Part shown: positions 19,402 through 26,419 of the stretch, piece after piece | Layout: each line of letters begins with the position of its first letter | Numbering within the stretch: the stretch's first letter is position 1 | NCBI RefSeq assembly: GCF_024305035.1 | Contig: NZ_JAMWZB010000002.1 | Coordinates: forward strand, 107,404 to 171,403 | Length of the DNA stretch: 64,000 nucleotides | Direction: 5' to 3' | From: Algoriphagus sp. | Lineage (GTDB): Bacteria; Bacteroidota; Bacteroidia; Cytophagales; Cyclobacteriaceae | Position numbers and translations under genes: made by a program | Notes under the pieces: generated by a model | Seen by the model: only the letters and a program-made list of their open reading frames with translations | Told to the model about the DNA's origin: nothing | The model's database searches: none

Positions 19402-20414
19402 TGGATACCAACGATATTTCTATTTTAGCAATTGAGTCCTCGTGTGACGAAACCTCTGCCTCTATTATCATAAATGGCAAAGTACTTAATAATATTGTGG
19501 CCACACAATCAGTCCACGAAAAATATGGGGGTGTGGTTCCCGAATTAGCCTCCAGAGCACATCAAGAAAATATTATTCCTGTGGTAGAGCAGGCACTGAG
19601 GACATCGGGAATCAGGAAAGACCAGCTCTCTGCAGTTGCTTTCACCCGGGGACCGGGCTTGATGGGGGCTTTGCTGGTAGGGGTGAGTTTTGCCAAAGCT
19701 TTTGCCTATGCCAGGAAAATCCCATTGATTGAAGTGAACCACATGCAAGCCCATGTTTTGGCTCATTTTATTGAGGATCCCAAACCCAATTTTCCATTTA
19801 TTTGTCTGACAGTGAGTGGGGGGCATACCCAATTGGTGCTCGTCAAAAGCCCACTGCAGATGGAGGTTATCGGACAGACGCGGGATGATGCGGTGGGGGA
19901 GGCCTTTGACAAGACGGCCAAACTGCTGGGTTTGCCTTATCCGGGAGGTCCATTGATCGATCGATACGCCAAAGCTGGAAATCCGAAGGCTTTTGACTTT
20001 CCGATTACTCGAATGCCGGATCTGGATTATTCCTTTAGCGGAATCAAAACAGCGGTCTTGTATTTTCTACGTGATCAATTGAAAGAAAATCCGAATTTCA
20101 TCTCAGAAAATAGCGCTGACCTTTGTGCGAGTATTCAATACAGCCTGATTGAAATGCTGCTCATCAAGCTCAAAGCAGCCTTGAAGCACTACCGGATCAA
20201 GGAAGTAGCCATTGCTGGGGGAGTGTCTGCAAATTCAGGATTACGAAAAACACTCACCGAACTTGCCGAACAAAACGGATGGAATCTCTACATTCCCAAA
20301 TTTGAGTACTGTACCGATAATGCTGCCATGATTGCGATGGCAGCACATTTCAAGTATCTTCAAAGCGATTTTACTTCGCTAGAAGTAACTCCACTTGCCA
20401 AAATGAAACTCTAA
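19401..20414 (+). CDS. tsaD: tRNA N6-adenosine threonylcarbamoyltransferase TsaD
   Basis: A 337-residue protein, full length for the family. Key features: N-terminal ILAIESSCDETSASI, the metal-binding pair in HMQAHVLAH, the nucleotide-binding LTVSGGHTQLV, KLLGLPYPGGP, DYSFSGIKTAV, IAGGVSANSGLR and the final CTDNAAMIAMAAH. TsaD transfers the threonylcarbamoyl group to A37 of ANN-decoding tRNAs, with TsaB and TsaE (not present here). It leads a probable operon with smpB (1 base between), an NlpC-like gene and an HNH gene. Its ATG overlaps the divergent tamB start, so its promoter must lie inside the tamB coding region. Confidence 0.97.
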   Translation: MDTNDISILAIESSCDETSASIIINGKVLNNIVATQSVHEKYGGVVPELASRAHQENIIPVVEQALRTSGIRKDQLSAVAFTRGPGLMGALLVGVSFAKAFAYARKIPLIEVNHMQAHVLAHFIEDPKPNFPFICLTVSGGHTQLVLVKSPLQMEVIGQTRDDAVGEAFDKTAKLLGLPYPGGPLIDRYAKAGNPKAFDFPITRMPDLDYSFSGIKTAVLYFLRDQLKENPNFISENSADLCASIQYSLIEMLLIKLKAALKHYRIKEVAIAGGVSANSGLRKTLTELAEQNGWNLYIPKFEYCTDNAAMIAMAAHFKYLQSDFTSLEVTPLAKMKL

Positions 20415-20415
20415 C

Positions 20416-20883
20416 ATGTCAAAGACCACCAAATTCGATAAAATCATCAATATCAAGAATAAAAAGGCAAGCTTTCAGTTTGAATTTATTGATACCTACG
20501 TGTGTGGAATGGTCTTGAAAGGGACCGAAATTAAATCCATCCGTGAGGGGAAAGTTTCCTTGACCGAGTCTTTTTGTATTTTTTTGGATGGGGAGTTGTA
20601 CGTGAGGCAAATGCACATCGCTCCCTATTCCATGGCCGCAAGCTACAATCATGAGGCGGTTCGTGACCGAAAATTACTTTTAAACAAAAGAGAACTCGAA
20701 AAACTCGAAACTAAGTCTGCCGAAAAGGGTCTTACTATCATTCCAGTTCGTATATTTATCAATGACCGAGGTAAGGCAAAAATGGAAATTGCCTTAGGTC
20801 GGGGTAAGAAAACACACGACAAAAGACAGGATTTGAAAGAAAAAGATGCCAAAAGAGAACTTCAGCGAATGGCCCTTAAGTGA
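20416..20883 (+). CDS. smpB: SsrA-binding protein SmpB
   Basis: A 155-residue protein with the full SmpB pattern: NKKASFQFEFIDTYVCGMVLKG region, GTEIKSIREGKVSLTESF, MHIAPYS, KRELEKLE, VRIFINDRGKAKMEIALGRGKK and the basic tail KTHDKRQDLKEKDAKRELQR. It brings tmRNA to stalled ribosomes for trans-translation. It starts 1 base after tsaD and its last 38 bases overlap the following NlpC-like gene in another frame. No ssrA gene is in the window. Confidence 0.97.
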   Translation: MSKTTKFDKIINIKNKKASFQFEFIDTYVCGMVLKGTEIKSIREGKVSLTESFCIFLDGELYVRQMHIAPYSMAASYNHEAVRDRKLLLNKRELEKLETKSAEKGLTIIPVRIFINDRGKAKMEIALGRGKKTHDKRQDLKEKDAKRELQRMALK

Positions 20884-21640
20884 TGGATATGGAATCTGTA
20901 GGCAAACCATTTTACCGGTCTATAAAAAGCCAACGGTAGAGTCCGCCCTGTTGACCCAATTGCTTTTTGGGGAGTGTTATCAGGTGCTGGCGGTATGTTC
21001 AGACCGGTCATGGTATAGGATTTTTCAGGAGGATTCCAGGATTGGTGGATGGATTTCGGCTAAATCTCTGAAAGAAATCACTCAGGAGGATTATCAACAT
21101 TACCTCAATGAGGATTTTCAGGTGGTGATTAGCCCGATTTCGGCAATTGAGTACAATGGTACCCAGTTGTATCTTTTACCAGGCAGTCGGCTCCATTTTT
21201 CGGATTTGGAGTTATTTAATTGGCAGGATCACATCGGATTTACGGGGCAGACTCGCAGTCATGCGCATCGGGCTAAGCGGGATGAGCTGATCCAGATTGC
21301 CATGACATTTATCAATGCCCCCTGGCAATCCGGCGGAAGGAGTATTTTTGGGCTTGATCACTTGTTGGGTTTTGCCTTGATTTTTCAAATCGCAGGATAT
21401 GCTTGGCATGCAGGTCATCTTCCGGGAAGATTGATTCGATTTGCGGATTGTCAGCCTGGAGATATCCTGATTTGCCCTCAATCCGGGGAACAAAAAAATC
21501 GCCTGGCCATTTATCTGGGAATGGAGGAAGTACTGCAAATGGATGACAGAATGCGTCGCCTTGATCTGGATGAATGGCTGAGAAAAATGACAAACAATCG
21601 AAATAAACAAGAGGTTTTGGAAGTCAGAACGGTTTTTTAA
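20846..21640 (+). CDS. SH3-NlpC/P60 protein with lost catalytic residues
   Basis: A 264-residue protein with a bacterial SH3 region (about 10-75: GICRQTILPVYKKPT, then SWYRIFQED and GGWISAKSL) followed by a NlpC/P60 fold. The first core motif reads APWQSGGRSIFGLDHLLGF, where active enzymes have D-C-S-G: the catalytic Cys is gone, with His after the Asp and one extra residue. The second motif is QPGDILICP followed by NRLAIYLG, where the catalytic His normally precedes V-G-I-Y-L-G. Both essential residues are therefore missing and the protein is probably a non-catalytic peptidoglycan-binding relative. The start at 20846 lies inside smpB; it is coupled to the upstream operon. Confidence 0.78.
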   Translation: MPKENFSEWPLSDGYGICRQTILPVYKKPTVESALLTQLLFGECYQVLAVCSDRSWYRIFQEDSRIGGWISAKSLKEITQEDYQHYLNEDFQVVISPISAIEYNGTQLYLLPGSRLHFSDLELFNWQDHIGFTGQTRSHAHRAKRDELIQIAMTFINAPWQSGGRSIFGLDHLLGFALIFQIAGYAWHAGHLPGRLIRFADCQPGDILICPQSGEQKNRLAIYLGMEEVLQMDDRMRRLDLDEWLRKMTNNRNKQEVLEVRTVF

Positions 21641-21649
21641 TGGATAATT

Positions 21650-22159
21650 ATGGAAAAACGAGTGCTTGTCTTAAACATGGATCATTCACCGATTGGGGTA
21701 GTCTCTCCGCAGAAAGCCATCGTGCTGACTTTGCTTGATAAGGCAAATGTGCTGTCTACCTATGAGCTTTTGGAAATCCGAACAGTCAGCAGAAGTTTTG
21801 AATATCCTGCGGTAATTTGTCTGAACGAATACAAGAATATCCCCTACAAAGGCGTTTTGCTCAATCGAAACAACCTGTTTCGAAGAGACAATGGGGAGTG
21901 CCAATATTGCGGAAGCAAGCGGCATTTGACCATTGACCATGTCGTGCCTCGATCCAAAGGAGGGAAAACATCTTGGACCAATCTGGTCACTGCCTGTAAT
22001 CGTTGCAATGTCAACAAAGGAGACAAAACCCCTGAGCAGGCCGGCATGCTGCTTCGCACTCACCCATTTAGGCCATCCTTGTCATTTTTTCTGGCAGATT
22101 ATGCAGAGCGTCATGCAGGAGAGTGGCTTCCTTTTTTGCAAGTGAAAATATCTCCTTGA
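21650..22159 (+). CDS. HNH endonuclease family protein
   Basis: A 169-residue protein. The N-terminal ~70 residues (VLVLNMDHSPIGVVSPQKA) are typical of the stand-alone HNH proteins common in Bacteroidota and Cyanobacteria. The HNH core follows: CQYCG, LTIDHVVPRSKGG, then WTNLVTACNRCNVNKGDKTP, with both CxxC zinc pairs and the catalytic DH intact. These are chromosomal, not mobile-element, genes; the substrate is not known. It starts 9 bases after the NlpC-like gene and is probably the last gene of the tsaD operon. Confidence 0.92.
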   Translation: MEKRVLVLNMDHSPIGVVSPQKAIVLTLLDKANVLSTYELLEIRTVSRSFEYPAVICLNEYKNIPYKGVLLNRNNLFRRDNGECQYCGSKRHLTIDHVVPRSKGGKTSWTNLVTACNRCNVNKGDKTPEQAGMLLRTHPFRPSLSFFLADYAERHAGEWLPFLQVKISP

Positions 22160-22210
22160 ATTTTTATGGGTATCTAGGGTGTTTGGCAATAAAATTGCCC
22201 GTTGATTTGC

Positions 22211-22657
22211 ATGAATCTAATCGTTTCTATTTTTCTGAGCTTTCATCTCCTTGGGACAGCGCCGATCATTGATAATCCTGAGCTATTAGGGAAATGGCAG
22301 TTGGTTTATTTTGATGGCATTGAGCGAATCCGGCAGTCCCCGCGCTATTTGAATGCTCCGGCGACTGCGAAAGAGGACATGGAATACCGAATAGCCCATA
22401 GGCTGGAAAATACCGTCTACGAATTCATGGAAAAGGATTCCCTAGTTTTTACTGATTATGGCCAAAAGGGAGTGGTGCAAAAGCGGGTGACATTTAAGGT
22501 GGATGAGCAGCAGGTGCTTCATATTTACGAAGAGAATCAAACTCGAAAAGCCAAAATTATAGAGCTGACCGAGGACCAATTGGTTTTGGAACCGATCACA
22601 GAAAGTGGAGTTTTGGGGAAACTTGTGTTTAAACCTTGGGTAAAGCCGGAGGAATAA
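22211..22657 (+). CDS. Lipocalin-like secreted small protein
   Basis: A 148-residue protein. ATG at 22211 is preferred to a TTG three codons upstream because it opens a short signal-like stretch (MNLIVSIFLSFHLLG). The mature part begins PELLGKWQLVYFDGIERI, the G-x-W start of lipocalin-like beta barrels, and continues with alternating strands (TVYEFMEKDSLVFTDYG, LHIYEENQTRKAKIIELTED, LVLEPITESG). No lipobox Cys is present, so a periplasmic location is likely. Ligand and role are unknown. The convergent rnhB stop is 6 bases away. Confidence 0.75.
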   Translation: MNLIVSIFLSFHLLGTAPIIDNPELLGKWQLVYFDGIERIRQSPRYLNAPATAKEDMEYRIAHRLENTVYEFMEKDSLVFTDYGQKGVVQKRVTFKVDEQQVLHIYEENQTRKAKIIELTEDQLVLEPITESGVLGKLVFKPWVKPEE

Positions 22658-22663
22658 GCTCGA

Positions 22664-23266
22664 TTAAATATCTAAATTTAATGGGTTGGGAAGGAGCTGA
22701 AAACTTGTTCGATGCCATTTGGTAGGTCCATTTTTTCGAATTCCCTCCCGATGGGCCGGAGTGGGGTATCCCACATTTCGCTCCCAACCATAATGGGGGT
22801 ATTCCAAGGCCAGTCCCTCCATCAATTGATCTCGATATACTTTGGCCAGAATTGAAGCTGCCGCGATGCTGGCCATTTTTCCATCTCCTTTGATCACACA
22901 GGTATAGCCGATCTCCAGCTTTGACCTCCAGCGGTTTCCGTCAATGAGGAGGTGTTCTGGTTTGATTTTCAACTGCTCTACGGCTCGTTCCATGGCCAGA
23001 AATGAGGCGTTGAGTATGTTGATTCGGTCAATTTCTTCAACAGAGGCTTCCGCTATCGCCCAGGAGAGGGCATGTGCTTTGATTTCGGCGACCAACTGTT
23101 CTCTTTCCTGCTTTTTAAGCTTCTTCGAATCATTGATCCAGGGATTATGGTAGGTATCGGGTAAAATTACCGCAGCACCTACCACAGGGCCGGCTAAACA
23201 ACCACGGCCTACTTCATCACATCCAGCTTCGAGGCGATTAGCTTCTAAAAAGGGGAGAAGGGGCAT
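22664..23266 (-). CDS. rnhB: Ribonuclease HII
   Basis: A 200-residue protein with the RNase HII signature: AGCDEVGRGCLAGPVVGAAV with the two N-terminal acidic residues, DSKKLKKQERE, HLLIDGNRW with the third Asp, and VIKGDGKMASIAAASILAKVYRD. It cuts RNA in RNA-DNA hybrids and removes single ribonucleotides. Its start lies 29 bases inside the 3' end of the upstream glucosidase gene on the same strand, so the two are probably co-transcribed. Confidence 0.96.
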   Translation of the reverse strand: MPLLPFLEANRLEAGCDEVGRGCLAGPVVGAAVILPDTYHNPWINDSKKLKKQEREQLVAEIKAHALSWAIAEASVEEIDRINILNASFLAMERAVEQLKIKPEHLLIDGNRWRSKLEIGYTCVIKGDGKMASIAAASILAKVYRDQLMEGLALEYPHYGWERNVGYPTPAHREGIRKNGPTKWHRTSFQLLPNPLNLDI

Positions 23267-25910
23267 GATCCGAAAATTCTTTTTCCTTGTAATATTTATG
23301 AATCATCTCCGACACCAAACCTGTCCATCCAGTCTGATGAGAGGCACCGAGCCCTTTGCCACTGTCCCCATGGAAATATTCATAAAATAAAATGTAATCT
23401 TTGAAATGGGGATCTGTTTGAAACTTAGAATAAGTTCCGAAAACAGGTCTATTCCCTTGCTCATCACGCATGAAGATTTTCATGCACCTCAGAGACAATT
23501 CTTTGGCGATTAGATCCATGGTCATGAAATTACCGGAGCCTGTGGGATACTCAATGGAGAAATTTCCCCCATAATAGAAATCAAATTTCTTCAGAGATTC
23601 AATAATCAAATAATTGATGGGAAACCAGATCGGTCCCCGCCAGTTGCTGTTTCCTCCAAACATGCGAGTATCTGATTCCCCAGGGGTATATTTGACCGAA
23701 AAGGTGTCTCCATTGATTTTCATGGTATAGGGATGATTCAGATGGAATTTTGATAGGGAGCGAATCCCAAATTCACTCAAAAACTCTTCTGAATCCAGCA
23801 TTTTGTAAAGCACACTTTTCATCCGATGTCCGCGCAACAACGAGAAAAGCCGGCGTTTGTCCTGACCGGGTTGTGCCCAACTTGAAACCAAAGCCGCCAA
23901 TTTTGGCTTTTCACGCATAAAAAAATCCAGTCTCTTTTTGAATTCAGGCAACTCATCAAAAAGGTCTTCACGGATTGGCTCGACAGCAAACATGGGGATC
24001 AAGCCCACGATGGATCGAACTTTCATTTTTTTGGGTTCCTTACCCTTGACGTGAAAAACGTCGTAGAAGAAGTCATCCTCATCATCCCAAAGGGAAATGT
24101 GTTCTGAGGAAATGTTGCTCATTGCCCCGGCAATGTAAAGGAAATGCTCCAGGAATTTCGTTGCGGTAAATTGGTAAGTTTTGTTGAATTCACAGAGGTC
24201 AAGGGATATTCTCAGCAAATTGAGTGAAAACATCGCCATCCAAGATGTCGCATCAGCCTGTTCTAATTTTCCCTGATAATGCTGAGCGTGACTCCGATCA
24301 AACAGTGAAATATTGTCTAGGCCTAGGAACCCACCTTCAAAAATATTTTTTCCATCAGAGTCTTTTTGGTTCACCCACCAGGTAAAGTTGAGCATCAATT
24401 TATGCATGGCCCGCTCCAGAAATTCCTGATCGCCTTTGCCTTTATTTGCTTTTTTGTCAATCTGGTAAACCCGTTGAACGGCATAAGCATGGACCGGAGG
24501 GTTTACATCGGAGAAATTCCACTCGTAAGCCGGTATCTGGCCATTGGGGTGCATGTACCATTCATTGAGCAAAAGAAGCAATTGCTCTTTGGCAAATTCC
24601 GGGTCTATGCGTGCGATGGGAATACAATGAAAAGCCAAGTCCCAAGCTGCATACCAAGGATATTCCCATTTGTCTGGCATGGAAATGATGTCATAATTTT
24701 GGAGATGGCGCCAATTCCCATTTCTGCCTTTTTTTCGCTCTACCGGGGGGACGTATCGTCCAGGATCACCTTCCAGCCACCGTTCCACATCGTAATAATA
24801 AAACTGTTTGGACCACATCATCCCCGCATAGGCTTGACGCTGAATGTTCTTTAAGTCAGGATCGCTCACTCGTTCCTGCAACTGTTCATAAAATTGGTCA
24901 GCCTCTTTTTTTCGTTGCTTGAGGCAATCCTCGCAGATTTCCAACGGGTTGGGCTCGTCTTGACGTTGAAGTCTGAATTTTACCTGTCTACTTTCCCCAG
25001 CAGGAATTTTTAATTCGTAAATCGCAGCGGCTTTAGTTCCATAAAAAGAAGGGTTGAGGCGATTGTCATTGCCGTGAATGATAAAATCATTGATCCCGTC
25101 CTTGGTGTAGGGGCGCTCATTGGGAATAGTATAGAGTTTTTCTCGGTTAGTCTCATTGTCACAAAAACGAATGTCTGGATTTCCATCGAAGGTCAGATTA
25201 AAATTGCCTGACTTGGGGCTGAAAATCTTGATTTGATTGGAACGCTTTAAACTTAGCTTGGGCATAAAAGGCTCATGTCCGGTAAACCAAGTTTTTCGAA
25301 ACCAAATGGTGGGCATCACCCAGATCGTTGCCTCCTCTGGGCCTCGATTGTGAACAGTAGCCATACCAATGATATCCTCTGCATCATGTTTGGCGTATTC
25401 GATGAAAATGTCAAAGTACCGATCCTGATCAAAAATACCCGTGTCGATCAATTCATATTCTGGATCTGTTTTCCCCCTGCGCTTGGTCTCTTCCAGCAAT
25501 TCTTCATAAGGGAATTCAGCCTGAGGATACTTATAGAGCATCTTCATGTAGGAATGGCTCGGCGTGGAGTCTAAGTAATAATAGATTTCCTTGACGTCTT
25601 CGCCATGGTTGCCTTGATTACCCGTAAGCCCAAAAAGTCGTTCTTTGATGAAGGGATCCTTACCATTCCAAAATGCCCAGGCTAGACAGATTTTTTGCTT
25701 GTAGTCCGAGATGCCTCCGATCCCTTCTTCACCCCAACGATAGGCTTTACTGCGCGCATCGTCATGGGTCACATTTTCCCAAGCGGCCCCATCAGGGCTG
25801 TAGTCTTCCCGGACCGTTCCCCACTGTCGCTCGGTGAGGTATGGTCCCCACTTTTTCCAATGCTTCTTTTGCTCCTTATCTTCTTTTAATCGTAGGTATT
25901 CAGCTAACAT
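23238..25910 (-). CDS. MGH1-like / GH63-type glucosidase
   Basis: An 890-residue cytosolic protein with no signal peptide. The N-terminal ~380 residues are a mostly beta domain (RWGEEGIGGISDYKQKICLA). The C-terminal half is an (alpha/alpha)6 barrel with DKWEYPWYAAWDLAFHCIP, GQIPAYEWNFSDVNPPVHAY, FEGGFLGLDNISLFDRS, DATSWMAMFSLNLLRISL and the GGNSNWRGPIWFPINYLI segment typical of GH63/YgjK-like enzymes. Acidic residues in the AAWDLAF and YEWNFSD segments are candidate catalytic or substrate-binding sites. It should hydrolyse alpha-glucosides or mannosylglycerate-type substrates; specificity cannot be told from sequence. It is followed by rnhB with a 29-base overlap. Confidence 0.88.
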   Translation of the reverse strand: MLAEYLRLKEDKEQKKHWKKWGPYLTERQWGTVREDYSPDGAAWENVTHDDARSKAYRWGEEGIGGISDYKQKICLAWAFWNGKDPFIKERLFGLTGNQGNHGEDVKEIYYYLDSTPSHSYMKMLYKYPQAEFPYEELLEETKRRGKTDPEYELIDTGIFDQDRYFDIFIEYAKHDAEDIIGMATVHNRGPEEATIWVMPTIWFRKTWFTGHEPFMPKLSLKRSNQIKIFSPKSGNFNLTFDGNPDIRFCDNETNREKLYTIPNERPYTKDGINDFIIHGNDNRLNPSFYGTKAAAIYELKIPAGESRQVKFRLQRQDEPNPLEICEDCLKQRKKEADQFYEQLQERVSDPDLKNIQRQAYAGMMWSKQFYYYDVERWLEGDPGRYVPPVERKKGRNGNWRHLQNYDIISMPDKWEYPWYAAWDLAFHCIPIARIDPEFAKEQLLLLLNEWYMHPNGQIPAYEWNFSDVNPPVHAYAVQRVYQIDKKANKGKGDQEFLERAMHKLMLNFTWWVNQKDSDGKNIFEGGFLGLDNISLFDRSHAQHYQGKLEQADATSWMAMFSLNLLRISLDLCEFNKTYQFTATKFLEHFLYIAGAMSNISSEHISLWDDEDDFFYDVFHVKGKEPKKMKVRSIVGLIPMFAVEPIREDLFDELPEFKKRLDFFMREKPKLAALVSSWAQPGQDKRRLFSLLRGHRMKSVLYKMLDSEEFLSEFGIRSLSKFHLNHPYTMKINGDTFSVKYTPGESDTRMFGGNSNWRGPIWFPINYLIIESLKKFDFYYGGNFSIEYPTGSGNFMTMDLIAKELSLRCMKIFMRDEQGNRPVFGTYSKFQTDPHFKDYILFYEYFHGDSGKGLGASHQTGWTGLVSEMIHKYYKEKEFSDHAPSPLFRS

Positions 25911-25992
25911 ATAGGTTTTCTCGCTTTTGAGCAGAGGCGAAATTAGAATATTCTGGCTATTAACTCTAACGAATTCGATTAGGTTTTTTTCA

Positions 25993-26037
25993 ATTCTACA
26001 TTTGTAGAATAGGAAAACTATTCTACATTTGTAGAGA
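25993..26037 (+). promoter_or_regulatory. Two tandem BlaI-type operators embracing the blaI-M56 promoter
   Basis: Operator 1 (25993-26010) is a perfect palindrome, ATTCTACA-TT-TGTAGAAT. Operator 2 (26020-26037) has the same left arm and TGTAGA on the right. Both contain the TACA-N2-TGTA core recognised by BlaI/MecI repressors. The promoter elements sit inside them: -33 TTTG at 26001-26004 in operator 1 and -7 TACATTTG at 26024-26031 in operator 2, with the 19-base spacing expected in Bacteroidota. The start codon of the regulator follows at 26057. Repressor binding would cover both elements at once. Confidence 0.85.
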
Positions 26038-26056
26038 ACAAATTAAAATCTACTCC

Positions 26057-26419
26057 ATGCTATCCAAATCAGAAGAAGAATTGATGAATTATCTCTGGAA
26101 TCTCAAGCGGGCTTTCATGAAAGATTTACTCGAACAATATCAAGAACCCAAGCCGGCTCCGACCACCGTTTCCACGCTACTGAAGCGGATGCAGGATAAA
26201 AATTTTGTAGGGTATACCTTGGTGAAAAATATGCGGGAATATTTTCCTTTGGTCAGCAAAGAGCAGTATTTCTCCACGCATCTAAAAGGCTTGATCAAAA
26301 ACTTTTTTGACGATTCCCCTGCGCAGTTTGCTTCTTTTTTCACCAAAAGAACAGAAATGTCAGCACAGGAACTAAAGGCACTTAAGGCGCTAATTGATGA
26401 ACAATTAAAAAATAAATAA
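26057..26419 (+). CDS. BlaI/MecI/CopY family repressor
   Basis: A 120-residue winged-helix regulator. SEEELMNYLWNLKRAFMKDLL, then PTTVSTLLKRMQDKNFVGYTL (recognition helix) and a C-terminal dimerisation region (FFDDSPAQFASFFTKR) match the family. It binds TACA-N-TGTA operators, two of which lie directly upstream, so autoregulation is expected. Its stop overlaps the start of an M56 metallopeptidase by one base. In known systems the M56 sensor triggers BlaI cleavage; here the inducer is unknown, since the sensor has no penicillin-binding domain. Confidence 0.95.
   Translation: MLSKSEEELMNYLWNLKRAFMKDLLEQYQEPKPAPTTVSTLLKRMQDKNFVGYTLVKNMREYFPLVSKEQYFSTHLKGLIKNFFDDSPAQFASFFTKRTEMSAQELKALKALIDEQLKNK

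Noticed and set aside
21650..22159. HNH gene as part of a mobile intron or restriction system
   Set aside because: It matches the stand-alone chromosomal type, with no methylase, intron or transposase nearby.
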